A DNA stretch of 64,000 nucleotides from Streptomyces capillispiralis (GTDB taxonomy: Bacteria > Actinomycetota > Actinomycetes > Streptomycetales > Streptomycetaceae), in NCBI RefSeq assembly GCF_007829875.1, contig NZ_VIWV01000001.1, positions 3,566,501 to 3,630,500 of the forward strand, written 5' to 3'. Shown in pieces: positions 12,200 through 21,995 of the stretch (positions are counted from its first letter, which is position 1; the number at the start of each line of letters is the position of its first letter). Position numbers and translations under genes: made by a program. Below the pieces are notes generated by a model. It did no database searches, had not been told where the DNA came from, and saw only the letters and a list, made by a program, of their open reading frames with translations.

Positions 12200-12787
12200 A
12201 TGGACATCGCGGGAAACGCAGCACTGGTGGTCGTGGACGTGCAGCGGGGGTTCGAGGACCTCGGCTTCTGGGGGTCGCGGAACAACCCCGGGGCGGACGG
12301 CAACATCGCCTCGCTCATCGACGTGTGGCAGGCGTCGGGCCGGCCGGTCGTGTTCGTACGGCACGACTCGCGCCTGCCCGGGTCGCCGTTGCGGCCGGGG
12401 CAGGAGGGCAATGGGTTCAAGGAGTACGTGGAGGCGCGGCGCGGGAAGGGGGGCGCGGGGGCGGAGCTGCTGGTGACGAAGGGCGTGAACTCGGCGTTCT
12501 ACGGCTCGCCCGATCTGGACGCCTGGCTGAAGGGTGCGGGGATCTCGCAGCTGGTGCTGGCCGGGATCCAGACCAACATGTGTGTGGAGACGACGGCGCG
12601 GATGGGAGGGAACCTCGGATACGACGTGGTGGTGGCGTTCGACGCGACGTACACGTTCGATCTGGAGGGGCCGTTCGGCTGGCGGCGCGGTGCCGAGGAG
12701 GTGGCGCGGGCGTCGGCGGTGTCCCTGCACGGGGGCGGTTTCGCCCGGGTGGTGACCACCGAGGAGGTGGTGGACGCCGCCGGGTGA
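12200..12787 (+). CDS. Isochorismatase-like cysteine hydrolase
   Basis: A 195-aa cytoplasmic hydrolase with the complete catalytic triad of the nicotinamidase/isochorismatase superfamily: D13 in VVVDVQRGF, K94 in LVTKGVNS, and C128 in GIQTNMCVET, preceded by the cis-peptide region. The substrate (a small amide or enol ether) is not determinable from sequence. It is divergently paired with a GlxA-type regulator, which probably controls it. Its stop lies 24 nt from the stop of convergent proC. Confidence 0.88.
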   Translation: MDIAGNAALVVVDVQRGFEDLGFWGSRNNPGADGNIASLIDVWQASGRPVVFVRHDSRLPGSPLRPGQEGNGFKEYVEARRGKGGAGAELLVTKGVNSAFYGSPDLDAWLKGAGISQLVLAGIQTNMCVETTARMGGNLGYDVVVAFDATYTFDLEGPFGWRRGAEEVARASAVSLHGGGFARVVTTEEVVDAAG

Positions 12788-12811
12788 CCGCCCCCGGGTG
12801 GGCCGGTGCCG

Positions 12812-13624
12812 TCAGTCCTTGGTGCCGGAGGCGAGTTCGCGGCTGCGGTCGCGGGCGGCTTCGAGGGCGGCGATGAGGGCGGCCCGTACGCCGTGGTTCT
12901 CCAGTTCGCGGATGGCGCTGATGGTGGTGCCGGCCGGTGAGGTGACGTTCTCGCGGAGCTTGACCGGGTGTTCGCCGCTGTCGCGGAGCATCGTCGCGGC
13001 GCCGATCGCGGACTGGACGATCAGGTCGTGGGCCTTGTCGCGGGGCAGGCCGAGCAGGATGCCGGCGTCGGTCATGGCCTCGACCAGGTAGAAGAAGTAC
13101 GCCGGGCCGGAGCCGGAGAGGGCGGTGCAGGCGTCCTGCTGGGACTCGGGGACGCGGAGCGTCTTGCCGACGGCGCCGAAGATCTCCTCGGCGTGGGCGA
13201 GGTGGTCGGCGGTGGCGTGGCTGCCGGCGGAGATGACCGACATGGCCTCGTCGACGAGGGCGGGGGTGTTGGTCATGACACGGACCACGGGGGTGCCGTC
13301 GGCGAGGCGGTCCTCGAAGTAGGAGGTCGGGATGCCGGCGGCGCCGCTGACGACCAGGCGGTCGGCGGGGACGTGCGGGGCGAGTTCGTCGAGGAGGGTG
13401 CCCATGTCCTGCGGCTTGACCGTGAGGATCAGGGTGTCGGCGGTCTTGGCGGCCTCCTGGTTGGAGACCGGGGTGACGCCGTAGCGGGTGCGGAGCTCCT
13501 CGGCCCGTTCCGGGCGGCGGGCGGTGACCAGGAGGTCTGCGGGGGCCCAGCCGGCGCGGATCATTCCGCTGAGCAGGGCTTCGCCGATCTTGCCGGTGCC
13601 GAGGACTGCGACTTTCTGGGTCAT
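12812..13624 (-). CDS. proC: Pyrroline-5-carboxylate reductase
   Basis: A 270-aa enzyme for the last step of proline synthesis (P5C + NAD(P)H to L-proline). The Rossmann motif VLGTGKIGEALLSGMIRAGW opens the protein, and the family-diagnostic C-terminal ALSGSGPAYFFYLVEAMTDA and VTSPAGTTISAIRELE are intact. Normal length; start ATG at 13624. Convergent with the cysteine hydrolase; upstream on the same strand, after 147 bp of repeat-containing DNA, lies an ABC exporter. Confidence 0.95.
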   Translation of the reverse strand: MTQKVAVLGTGKIGEALLSGMIRAGWAPADLLVTARRPERAEELRTRYGVTPVSNQEAAKTADTLILTVKPQDMGTLLDELAPHVPADRLVVSGAAGIPTSYFEDRLADGTPVVRVMTNTPALVDEAMSVISAGSHATADHLAHAEEIFGAVGKTLRVPESQQDACTALSGSGPAYFFYLVEAMTDAGILLGLPRDKAHDLIVQSAIGAATMLRDSGEHPVKLRENVTSPAGTTISAIRELENHGVRAALIAALEAARDRSRELASGTKD

Positions 13625-13723
13625 GGCTGGGGGTGCCCTCCGGGGTGTGCGTCGTCCTGGTTCATCCTCGCACCCGTGGATGCCCGGGGGTGGGTGGTGT
13701 CCGGTGGGCGGGACGCGCGGGCC

Positions 13724-13790
13724 GGCGGGGTCACGCGGTCCGGCGGCGGGGTCATGCGGCCCGCGGCGGGGTCATGCGGTCCGGCGGCGG
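13724..13790. repeat. Degenerate ~20-21-bp tandem repeat at the ABC permease stop codon
   Basis: Three near-copies of GGCGGGGTCAYGCGG (starting near 13724, 13745 and 13765). The last copy contains the permease stop (TGA, 13772-13774), so the permease terminus is written in repeat DNA. Confidence 0.6.
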
Positions 13791-14557
13791 AGGGTCGCCG
13801 CGCCGAGGCCCAGCACCAGCAGGGCGCAGTCGGCGACGACCAGGACGTCGCGGACGAAGGCGGCGGTCATGTCGGTGTGCCGGAGGACCTCGTTCATGCC
13901 GTCGACGGCGTAGGACATGGGCAGGACGTCGGAGACGGCCTCCAGGGCGGGGTGCATGGTGTCGCGCGGGGTGAAGAGGCCGCAGAGGAGCAGCTGGGGG
14001 AAGATCACCGCCGGCATGAACTGCACCGCCTGGAACTCGGAGGCCGCGAAGGCCGAGACGAAGAGGCCGAGGGCCGTGCCGAGGAGCGCGTCGAGCAGGG
14101 CCACCAGGAGGAGCAGCCAGGGACTGCCGGTGACGTCGAGGTCGAGGAACCAGACGGCGAGGCCGGTGGCGAGCGCCGACTGGACGACCGCGAGGGCGCC
14201 GAAGGCGAGGGCGTAACCGGCGATCAGGTCGCCCTTGCCGAGGGGCAGGGCGAGGAGGCGTTCGAGGGTGCCGGAGGTGCGTTCGCGCAGGGTGGCGATC
14301 GAGGTGACCAGGAACATCGTGATGAGCGGGAAGATCCCGAGGAGGGACGCGCCGATGGTGTCGAAGGTGCGCGGGCTGCCGTCGAAGACGTAGCGGAGCA
14401 GGAACAGCATCACGCAGGGGACGAGGAGCATCAGCGCGATGGTGCGCGGGTCGTGGCGGAGCTGGCGCAGGACCCGGGCGGCGGTGGCGGTGGTGCGGGA
14501 GAGGTTCAGTGCGCGGGCCGGGGCGGGGGCGGGCGGCGCCGGGTGGGTGGTGCTCAT
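13772..14557 (-). CDS. ABC-2 type exporter permease
   Basis: A 261-aa membrane protein with about six hydrophobic segments: TIALMLLVPCVMLFLLRY (~residues 40-57), a second pair near LLGIFPLITMFLVTSIATL, then PWLLLLVALLDALLGTALGLF, and the final VLVVADCALLVLGLG. The ABC-2 family signature region (RERTSGTLERLLALPL) is clear. It forms an exporter with the ATPase encoded upstream; their genes overlap by 4 nt (ATGA, 14554-14557), so they are translationally coupled. The exported substrate is unknown; such pairs often handle drugs or lipids. Confidence 0.9.
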   Translation of the reverse strand: MSTTHPAPPAPAPARALNLSRTTATAARVLRQLRHDPRTIALMLLVPCVMLFLLRYVFDGSPRTFDTIGASLLGIFPLITMFLVTSIATLRERTSGTLERLLALPLGKGDLIAGYALAFGALAVVQSALATGLAVWFLDLDVTGSPWLLLLVALLDALLGTALGLFVSAFAASEFQAVQFMPAVIFPQLLLCGLFTPRDTMHPALEAVSDVLPMSYAVDGMNEVLRHTDMTAAFVRDVLVVADCALLVLGLGAATLRRRTA

Positions 14558-15345
14558 CGGGTGCTCTCCTTCGTACGGCCTGCCGCTGCCGCCTCGTCCA
14601 CCAGGTGCAGGAAGGCCGCCTCGACGGTGTCGGAGCCGGTGCGGGTGCGGAGGGCTTCGGGGGTGTCGTCTGCGAGGATCCGGCCCGCGCGCATCAGCAG
14701 GAGGCGGTGGCAGCGCTCGGCCTCGTCCATGACGTGGGAGGAGACCAGCAGGGTCGTGCCGCGTTCGGCGGCGAGGGCGTGGAAGAGGTTCCACAGGTCG
14801 CGCCGGAGGACGGGGTCGAGGCCGACCGTGGGTTCGTCGAGGACGAGGAGGTCGGGGGTGCCGAGGAGGGCCACGGCGAGAGAGACGCGGCTGCGCTGGC
14901 CTCCGGAGAGGGTGCCGGCGAGGGCGTCGGCGTGGGGGGTGAGGTCGACGTCGGCGATGGCCCGGGTGACGTTCTCGTGGCGGCGGTCGGCGGACGCGCG
15001 GCCGGGGTCGAGGATCGCGGCGAAGTGGTCGAGGTTCTGGCGGACGGTCAGGTCGTTGTAGACGGAGGGGGCCTGGGTGACGTAGCCGACGCGGGTGCGC
15101 AGGGCGGGGTGGCCGGCGGGCCGGCCGAGGACGTCGAGGGTGCCGGTGACCTTGGCCTGGGTGCCGACGACGGCCCGCATCAGGGTCGACTTCCCGCAGC
15201 CGGAGGGGCCGAGGAGGCCGGTGATCCGGCCGCGCGGGACGGTGAAGCCGAGGCCCCGCAGGACGGTGCGGGGGCCTCGGACGACGGTGAGGTCTCGAGC
15301 GTGGACGGCCGGTTCCTCCGGTGGGCGGGAGGAGTAATTCATCAT
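14554..15345 (-). CDS. ABC transporter ATP-binding protein
   Basis: A 263-aa ATPase partner of the ABC-2 permease. Walker A GPSGCGKST, Q-loop YVTQAPSVYNDLTVRQN, signature GTLSGGQRSRVSLA, Walker B DLLVLDEPT, D-loop VGLDP and H-loop SSHVMDEAE are all intact. The start is placed at tandem ATG ATG (15345/15342). The start codon lies inside an 18-bp palindrome that also touches a likely -10 (TATTCA), implying repression by a dimeric regulator not encoded next to it. The methyltransferase upstream ends 32 nt before the start. Confidence 0.9.
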   Translation of the reverse strand: MMNYSSRPPEEPAVHARDLTVVRGPRTVLRGLGFTVPRGRITGLLGPSGCGKSTLMRAVVGTQAKVTGTLDVLGRPAGHPALRTRVGYVTQAPSVYNDLTVRQNLDHFAAILDPGRASADRRHENVTRAIADVDLTPHADALAGTLSGGQRSRVSLAVALLGTPDLLVLDEPTVGLDPVLRRDLWNLFHALAAERGTTLLVSSHVMDEAERCHRLLLMRAGRILADDTPEALRTRTGSDTVEAAFLHLVDEAAAAGRTKESTR

Positions 15346-15354
15346 GTGATGAAT
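15337..15354 (-). promoter_or_regulatory. 18-bp palindromic operator over the ABC transporter start codon
   Basis: ATTCATCATGTGATGAAT: perfect 8-bp arms around a 2-bp centre (the central TG breaks exact dyad). It is A/T-rich against very high-GC surroundings and covers the start codons and probable -10. The form suggests a GntR- or PadR-like operator; the cognate regulator is not in the window neighbourhood. Confidence 0.65.
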
Positions 15355-15377
15355 AGTGCTCCCGGGGTCGGAGGGCG

Positions 15378-16292
<915 letters not shown>

Positions 16293-16367
16293 ACGGCCAT
16301 GGTGGCCGGACGGCGGTGGGGGCAGGGGGCTTTCCCGCGCGGCGCCGCGGGGTCCGGACAGCGCCCC

Positions 16368-16928
16368 TCAGGAGCGGCGGCGCTTCTTCGACGGGTTGCC
16401 GGAGCGGCGTGTGGTGCGCTTCTCGTACTGCTCGCGGGCGGTCGCGTACTCCGCGCGGTGCAGCTTCTCACCGGGTGCCTCGGTGAGGGAGCGGAAGAAG
16501 TAGGCCACGAGGGAGCCGACGAAACCGACGGCCAGGAGACCGCGCAGGGACGCCTGGCGGGCGGGGTCGGGGCGGGTGGTGAAGGCCGACCAGGTGTGCC
16601 GGAAGGCTAGGGCGCTGCAGACCGCGAACATCACGACCATGAGGAGGGTGACGAAACCGCCGACCTCGGCGATCCGCAGCCCCTGGTAGGCGATGCGCAG
16701 GACGAAGCAGGCGGCGGCCGCGGCGGCGAGGGAGCCGACGGCGACGCCGGCGCGGCGGGCGATGTAACCGCCGGAGTGGTCGACCCACGTGGTGCCGAAG
16801 AAGCGGATGGGCTCGGGCTGGGGGCCCACGGGAGTCCCGGAGGGCCCGGAGGTCCCAGGGGTCCCAGGGGTTCCGGAGGTCCCGGGGGAGCTCGCGGTGT
16901 TGTCCGAAGTGCCGTTCTCTGCGCTCAC
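16368..16928 (-). CDS. Conserved small membrane protein
   Basis: A 186-aa protein with a Pro/Gly/Ser/Thr-rich N-terminus of about 35 residues (repeated GTSGTPGTPG-like units), then a conserved FFGTTWVDHSGGYIARRAG segment and three predicted membrane helices (~59-78, ~88-108, ~128-147), ending in a strongly basic tail (RRSGNPSKKRRRS). The topology implies an anchored protein with cytoplasmic basic C-terminus. I know no characterised homologue; similar Streptomyces proteins carry vague transporter names. It precedes the methyltransferase on the same strand after 75 bp. Confidence 0.72.
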   Translation of the reverse strand: MSAENGTSDNTASSPGTSGTPGTPGTSGPSGTPVGPQPEPIRFFGTTWVDHSGGYIARRAGVAVGSLAAAAAACFVLRIAYQGLRIAEVGGFVTLLMVVMFAVCSALAFRHTWSAFTTRPDPARQASLRGLLAVGFVGSLVAYFFRSLTEAPGEKLHRAEYATAREQYEKRTTRRSGNPSKKRRRS

Positions 16929-17045
16929 GCGTCGATTATGGCTCCGGACGGACCGAGGGCTCCGGGTGGGACCGGGCTCGGCGACGGGCGCCGGACCGTG
17001 ACCGGACGGCGACGGGCCGCGGGCCCGTCGCCGTGGTGGAGACGG

Positions 17046-17393
17046 TCAGAGGCAGCGGGAGGCCACGTAACCGTCGTGGCCGGTGTAGACGTACGCGTCC
17101 GCGACGTACTCGCCGTTGCTCACGTTGTCCCAGATGTTCGACGTGCCGTACGGGCCGGTCACCGTGGTGCCCGGGGTCTGGCAGTAGATCGGGACGCGGG
17201 CGCCCTCGGCCAGGATGCGCACGACGTTGTACTGCGTACCCGGGCCACTGCGCACGTTCAGACGGACACCCGGCGCGACCGGGTAGTAGCGGACGGCCGT
17301 CGCCGCCGTGGTCGTGACGGCCTCCTCCGAGCCGGGCGCGACCTCTTCGGCCCGCTCGGCCGGTCCGGTTGCTTCGATGCGGTCAACAGACAT
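17046..17393 (-). CDS. Bacterial SH3 (SH3b) domain protein
   Basis: A 115-aa protein with an acidic ~30-residue N-terminus and a C-terminal SH3b fold (PVAPGVRLNVRSGPGTQYNV...GARVPIYCQTPG...WDNVSNGEYVADAYVYTG). Two cysteines (in IYCQT and the penultimate SRCL) could form a disulfide as in exported SH3b proteins, but no signal peptide is visible from this start. ATG at 17393 follows GGGGGAGG, a good ribosome site. The leader contains a short palindrome. Peptidoglycan binding is the usual SH3b role; here it is inference. Confidence 0.8.
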   Translation of the reverse strand: MSVDRIEATGPAERAEEVAPGSEEAVTTTAATAVRYYPVAPGVRLNVRSGPGTQYNVVRILAEGARVPIYCQTPGTTVTGPYGTSNIWDNVSNGEYVADAYVYTGHDGYVASRCL

Positions 17394-17412
17394 GCAGAAC
17401 CTCCCCCGTTGG

Positions 17413-17433
17413 ACCCCATGACGCGCATGGGGT
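17413..17433 (-). promoter_or_regulatory. 8-bp inverted repeat in the leader of the SH3b gene
   Basis: ACCCCATG and CATGGGGT separated by 5 nt (ACGCG), just upstream of the ribosome site. It could be an operator or an RNA hairpin. Confidence 0.5.
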
Positions 17434-17575
17434 CACGTTGATTCCCCCGCGTCACGAGATGAAACACGAGTTCACAACTCGCACGCGGAGGCTAGCAAGT
17501 CGCCTCGGTCCCGTACGAGTCATCGACTAGGCTCCGTGCGTCGCGCGCGCGGACGAACAGCACGGGGGTGGTTCC

Positions 17576-19759
17576 ATGGCGCCACAGCAGGACGCCGGAG
17601 CGGGCGCGGAAGCGGAACTTCCACAATATGCCGGTCACTACCGGCTGGACTCACGGCTCGGCTCCGGTGGGATGGGCGTGGTCCATCTGGCCCGCAGCAC
17701 CTCGGGGCTGAAGCTCGCGGTGAAGGTCGTGCACGCGGAGTTCGCGGGGGATGCCGAGTTCAGGGGCCGGTTCCGGCAGGAGGTGGCAGCGGCGCGCAGG
17801 GTGAGCGGTGCCTTCACCGCACCCGTCGTGGACGCCGACCCGGAGGCGGAACGGCCCTGGATGGCCACCCTGTTCATTCCCGGCCCGACCCTCGCCGACC
17901 AGGTGAAGCGGAACGGTCCGATGCCGACGGCGCAACTGCGCCGGCTGATGGCCGGGCTGGCGGAGGCGCTGCGGGACATCCACCGGGTCGGGGTGGTGCA
18001 CCGGGATCTGAAGCCGAGCAACGTCCTGCTCGCCGACGACGGCCCCAAGGTCATCGACTTCGGCATCTCCCGGCCGAAGGACAGCGAACTGCGGACCGAG
18101 ACCGGCAAGTTGATCGGCACGCCGCCCTTCATGGCGCCGGAGCAGTTCCGGCGCCCGCGCGAGGTGGGTCCGGCCGCGGACATCTTCGCGCTGGGATCCG
18201 TGCTGGTGCACGCGGCGACCGGGCGCGGACCGTTCGACTCCGACAGCCCGTACGTCGTCGCCTACCAGGTGGTGCACGACGAACCCGATCTGACCGGCGT
18301 CCCCGGGGAACTCGCGGAGCTGGTGCGGCGCTGCCTCGCCAAGGAGCCCGAGGACCGGCCGACGCCGGACGAGTTGATGAGCGGCCTGCGGTCGGTGGCG
18401 GCCTCGTACGACACCCAGGCGTTCATCCCGAGACAGCGGACGGCCGCGGACGGGGCCTCGGACGCGGCGTCGGACGCCGTGTCTGACGCGGCGTCGGATG
18501 CGGCGTCCGACGCGGTGGCGTCCCGTGGACGCCGTGAGTCCGGACGGCCGTCACCGTCGCCTTCGCCGTCCCCCGCGCCCGGACGCCGGGGCCGGCAGGG
18601 CAGGCGCGCCGTGCTGGTGGGCGCGGCGGTGCTCACGGCCGTACTCGCCGGGGTCGCCGTCGCGCTCCAGCCGGCCGGGACGGACCCGGACCGGCCCGGC
18701 CGTCCGGCCACCCGCACCGCCCCGGCGTTCGGCGGCTGGGCGGCGGAGCCCGTGTCCGTGAGCGGCGGCGTACCGCAGTGCGCGTACGGCGACGGAGCGT
18801 TGGTGTGTACGCAGCGCGGGGTGGTCTTCGCCCTCGACCCGTCCGACGGTGACCTGCTCTGGCGGCGCCCGGCGTCGGATCCGGCGGCCGACCGGCCCCC
18901 GGCCGTCTCCGGCGGGCGGGTCCAGCCGTACCCGAGCGGCGGTACGCGGCTGAAGGCGCTGGATCCGCGCTCGGGCCGGGACGCCTGGCAGCGGACGGTG
19001 CCTGCGGGCGGTACGGTCCTGGCCGCGGGTGGCACGCTGCTGGTCACCGGTGCGGACGGCACGGTCACCGGTGTGGACGGCGCCTCGGGCCGGCGGGAGT
19101 GGAGCCGCGGGTTCCAGGGGCACGGCGGCGCGTCCTTCGACGCGTTCGGCGAGGCCCGGCTGGTCTGCGCGACGACCCGTGCGGCCGACGGGAAGCGCAC
19201 CCGGGTCACCGCGGTCGACCCGGCGACGGGCGCGGTGCGGTGGGACGTGCGGCTGGACGGGGCGCTGAAGCCCATCGGCGTCCACGCGGGGGCCGTGTAC
19301 TTCCTCGCCAACGACCCGTTGAGCGAGGAAACGGTCGCCCTGGTCCGCTACACCCCCGGTTCCGGCGTGTCGACGCGGGTCCCGCTGTCCGTCCCGCGCC
19401 AGGACGTCCGGGCCACCGTGCGCGGTGACGTCGTCCACCTGCTGGCGCAGGGCGGCTCGCTGGAGGCCGTCGACATGACGGAGCGCGAGCGGGTGTGGCA
19501 CCTGGAGACCGGCATCGTGCGGGGTTCCGCCCCGGTCTCCGACGGCCGTCATGTGTACGTCACCGCGCCCGACGGGCGGCTGCTCGCCGTGGACGCCGCG
19601 ACGGGCCGGCTGCTCGGGCAGACGCCGCCCCGGCTCGGGAAGGCCGGCCGGGTCGCAGCCGCGCTGCCCCAGCCGGTGCTCGCGGACGGGCACGTCCACG
19701 CCTCCGCGCCCGACGGGACCGTGTTCGCCGTGGACGGGCGGGACCCGCCGGGCTGGTAG
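17576..19759 (+). CDS. Transmembrane Ser/Thr protein kinase with PQQ-like beta-propeller sensor
   Basis: A 727-aa receptor-type kinase. The cytoplasmic kinase domain (~20-280) is intact: glycine loop LGSGGMGVV, K50 in KLAVKVV, catalytic D144 in VHRDLKPSNV, DFG at 161-163. A low-complexity Ala/Asp/Ser linker (repeated SDAASDA, ~302-320) leads to one membrane helix (~344-364). The external part is a repeat protein with PQQ-type blades (DGDLLWRRP, GRDAWQRTV, GRREWSRGF, GAVRWDVRL, ERVWHLETG). It resembles the AfsK/PknB group. The ligand is unknown. A TAGGCT box near 17528 is a possible -10. Confidence 0.9.
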   Translation: MAPQQDAGAGAEAELPQYAGHYRLDSRLGSGGMGVVHLARSTSGLKLAVKVVHAEFAGDAEFRGRFRQEVAAARRVSGAFTAPVVDADPEAERPWMATLFIPGPTLADQVKRNGPMPTAQLRRLMAGLAEALRDIHRVGVVHRDLKPSNVLLADDGPKVIDFGISRPKDSELRTETGKLIGTPPFMAPEQFRRPREVGPAADIFALGSVLVHAATGRGPFDSDSPYVVAYQVVHDEPDLTGVPGELAELVRRCLAKEPEDRPTPDELMSGLRSVAASYDTQAFIPRQRTAADGASDAASDAVSDAASDAASDAVASRGRRESGRPSPSPSPSPAPGRRGRQGRRAVLVGAAVLTAVLAGVAVALQPAGTDPDRPGRPATRTAPAFGGWAAEPVSVSGGVPQCAYGDGALVCTQRGVVFALDPSDGDLLWRRPASDPAADRPPAVSGGRVQPYPSGGTRLKALDPRSGRDAWQRTVPAGGTVLAAGGTLLVTGADGTVTGVDGASGRREWSRGFQGHGGASFDAFGEARLVCATTRAADGKRTRVTAVDPATGAVRWDVRLDGALKPIGVHAGAVYFLANDPLSEETVALVRYTPGSGVSTRVPLSVPRQDVRATVRGDVVHLLAQGGSLEAVDMTERERVWHLETGIVRGSAPVSDGRHVYVTAPDGRLLAVDAATGRLLGQTPPRLGKAGRVAAALPQPVLADGHVHASAPDGTVFAVDGRDPPGW

Positions 19760-19773
19760 CGGCCGGCAGCGGC

Positions 19774-19808
19774 AAGGGCCGCCCCCGCGCGACGCGGGAG
19801 CGGCCCTT
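19774..19808. terminator. Bidirectional terminator between the kinase and ilvD
   Basis: A 15-bp stem (AAGGGCCGC plus CCCGCG with their complements) with one mismatch and a 3-nt loop between convergent genes. Confidence 0.8.
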
Positions 19809-19826
19809 CGTCCGATCGGGCGGGGC

Positions 19827-21680
19827 TCAGCCCAGCTTCGTCACGTCGCGCACCGCGCCCTTGTCCGCGCTGGTGGCCATCGCGGCGTACGCCTTGAGGG
19901 CGGCCGACACCTTGCGGTCGCGGTTCTTCGGGGCGTACGTGCCGTTCAGCGCCTGCTCGCGGCGGGTGAGCTCGGCGTCGTCCACGAGCAGCTCGATGGA
20001 GCGGCTGGGGATGTCGATCCGGATGCGGTCGCCGTCCTCGACCAGGGCGATGGTGCCGCCCGAGGCCGCCTCCGGGGAGGCGTGGCCGATGGACAGGCCG
20101 GACGTGCCGCCGGAGAAGCGGCCGTCGGTGATCAGCGCGCAGGCCTTCCCGAGGCCGCGGCTCTTCAGGTACGAGGTCGGGTAGAGCATCTCCTGCATAC
20201 CGGGGCCGCCCTTGGGGCCCTCGTAGCGGATGACGACGACGTCGCCCTCCTTGACCTGCTGGGTGAGGATCTTCTGGACGGCCTCCTCCTGCGACTCGCA
20301 GACGACCGCCGGGCCCTCGAAGGTCCAGATGGACTCGTCGACGCCGGCCGTCTTGACGACGCAGCCGTCGACGGCGAGGTTGCCGCGCAGCACCGCCAGG
20401 CCGCCGTCCTTGGAGTAGGCGTGCTCGGCGGAGCGGATGCAGCCGCCCTCGGCGTCCTCGTCGAGGGAGTCCCAGCGCTCGGACTGGGAGAAGGCCTCGG
20501 CGGAGCGGACGCAGCCGGGGGCCGCGTGCCACAGCTCGACCGCCTCCTGGGAGGGGGAGCCGCCGCGGATGTCCCAGGTCTTCAGCCAGTCGGCCAGGGA
20601 CGGGCTGTGGACCGAGTGGACGTCCTCGTTGAGCAGTCCCGCGCGGTGCAGCTCGCCGAGCAGGGCGGGGATGCCGCCCGCGCGGTGCACGTCCTCCATG
20701 TAGTACGTGCGGTCCTTGGCGACGTTGGGAGCGACCTTGGCCAGGCAGGGCACCCGGCGCGAGAGGGCGTCCATCTCGGCGAGGCCGAAGGGGACCTCCG
20801 CCTCCTGGGCGGCGGCCAGCAGATGCAGGATCGTGTTGGTCGAGCCGCCCATGGCGATGTCGAGGGCCATGGCGTTCTCGAAGGCCGCGGCGGTGGCGAT
20901 GTTGCGGGGCAGGACCGAGTCGTCGTCCTGCTCGTAGTAGCGGCGGGTGAGGTCCATGACCGTGTGCGCGGCGTTCTCGTAGAGCGCCTTGCGGGCGGTG
21001 TGGGTGGCCAGCACCGAGCCGTTGCCGGGCAGGGAGAGGCCGATGGCCTCGGTGAGGCAGTTCATCGAGTTGGCGGTGAACATGCCGGAACAGGAGCCGC
21101 AGGTCGGACAGGCGTTCTCCTCGATGCGGAGGACGTCCGCGTCCGAGATCTTGTCGTTGGCCGCCTCGACCATGGCGTCGACCAGGTCCAGGGTGCGCAC
21201 GGTGCCGTCGACCAGGGTGGCGCGGCCGGACTCCATGGGGCCGCCGGAGACGAAGACCGTGGGGATGTTCAGCCGCAGGGCGGCGTTGAGCATGCCCGGG
21301 GTGATCTTGTCGCAGTTGGAGATGCAGATCAGGGCGTCCGCGCGGTGCGCCTCGACCATGTACTCCACGCTGTCCGCGATCAGGTCGCGGGAGGGCAGGC
21401 TGTAGAGCATGCCGCCGTGGCCCATGGCGATGCCGTCGTCGACGGCGATGGTGTTGAACTCGCGCGGGATGCCGCCGGCCGCGGTCACCGCCTCGCTGAC
21501 GATCCGGCCGACCGGGGCGAGGTGGGTGTGCCCGGGGACGAACTCCGTGAAGCTGTTGGCGACCGCGATGATCGGCTTGCGGCCGATGTCCGCACCCGGT
21601 ACACCGGAGGCGCGCATAAGGGCGCGGGCGCCCGCCATGTTGCGGCCGTGGGTGACTGTGCGGGACCTCAGCTCGGGCAT
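19827..21680 (-). CDS. ilvD: Dihydroxy-acid dehydratase
   Basis: A 617-aa Fe-S dehydratase of branched-chain amino acid and pantothenate precursor synthesis, the same length as E. coli IlvD. It opens [20 protein letters not shown]; the cluster-ligand regions [13 protein letters not shown] and [18 protein letters not shown] are intact, as is the C-terminal [15 protein letters not shown] signature. Start ATG at 21680 is 8 nt after AAGGAG. The leader has a 7-bp inverted repeat (21716-21722/21732-21738), and further upstream lies a 34-bp tandem repeat. Confidence 0.96.
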   Translation of the reverse strand: MPELRSRTVTHGRNMAGARALMRASGVPGADIGRKPIIAVANSFTEFVPGHTHLAPVGRIVSEAVTAAGGIPREFNTIAVDDGIAMGHGGMLYSLPSRDLIADSVEYMVEAHRADALICISNCDKITPGMLNAALRLNIPTVFVSGGPMESGRATLVDGTVRTLDLVDAMVEAANDKISDADVLRIEENACPTCGSCSGMFTANSMNCLTEAIGLSLPGNGSVLATHTARKALYENAAHTVMDLTRRYYEQDDDSVLPRNIATAAAFENAMALDIAMGGSTNTILHLLAAAQEAEVPFGLAEMDALSRRVPCLAKVAPNVAKDRTYYMEDVHRAGGIPALLGELHRAGLLNEDVHSVHSPSLADWLKTWDIRGGSPSQEAVELWHAAPGCVRSAEAFSQSERWDSLDEDAEGGCIRSAEHAYSKDGGLAVLRGNLAVDGCVVKTAGVDESIWTFEGPAVVCESQEEAVQKILTQQVKEGDVVVIRYEGPKGGPGMQEMLYPTSYLKSRGLGKACALITDGRFSGGTSGLSIGHASPEAASGGTIALVEDGDRIRIDIPSRSIELLVDDAELTRREQALNGTYAPKNRDRKVSAALKAYAAMATSADKGAVRDVTKLG

Positions 21681-21815
21681 CGTCGCTCGCTCCTTCAGAC
21701 CTTCGGGGAGTGTCGGTCGGACATCGGAGACGTCCGACTGGATCGAGCGTACGCCCGTCATCCAGAGGGCGGGACGACGCGTCCGGAATTCGGGACGGGT
21801 GTCTCAGCGGAGGAC

Positions 21816-21936
21816 CGCACCCGGTAGGCCGGGAGTCCGTGGACGAGGCCGCGCCCGGAAGGCCGGGAGTCCGCGGACGAGGCCGCACCCGGTAGGCCGG
21901 GAGTCCGTGGACGAGGCCGCACCCGGTAGGCCGGGA
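21816..21936. repeat. 34-bp tandem repeat, about 3.6 copies
   Basis: Copies begin at 21816, 21850, 21884 and 21918, each starting CGCRCCCGGWAGGCCGGGA; copies 1 and 3 are identical and copy 2 differs at a few bases. It occupies the space between a TetR gene and ilvD. The period is not a multiple of three, so it is not coding. Confidence 0.9.
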
Positions 21937-21995
21937 AACCACGACAGCAGCCTCCAGAAGACCGGGCGACCACGGCCGCGACCCGCCCCGGCGTC

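Noticed and set aside
12968..15061. 697-codon plus-strand frame across proC and the ABC genes
   Set aside because: Repetitive Gly/Val/Asp/Glu translation, antisense to intact proC and transporter genes.
19551..21827. 758-codon open frame antisense to ilvD
   Set aside because: Low-complexity Asp/Val/Gly/Ala translation antisense to an intact IlvD.
21816..21936. CRISPR-like array
   Set aside because: The 34-bp units are head-to-tail with no spacers.
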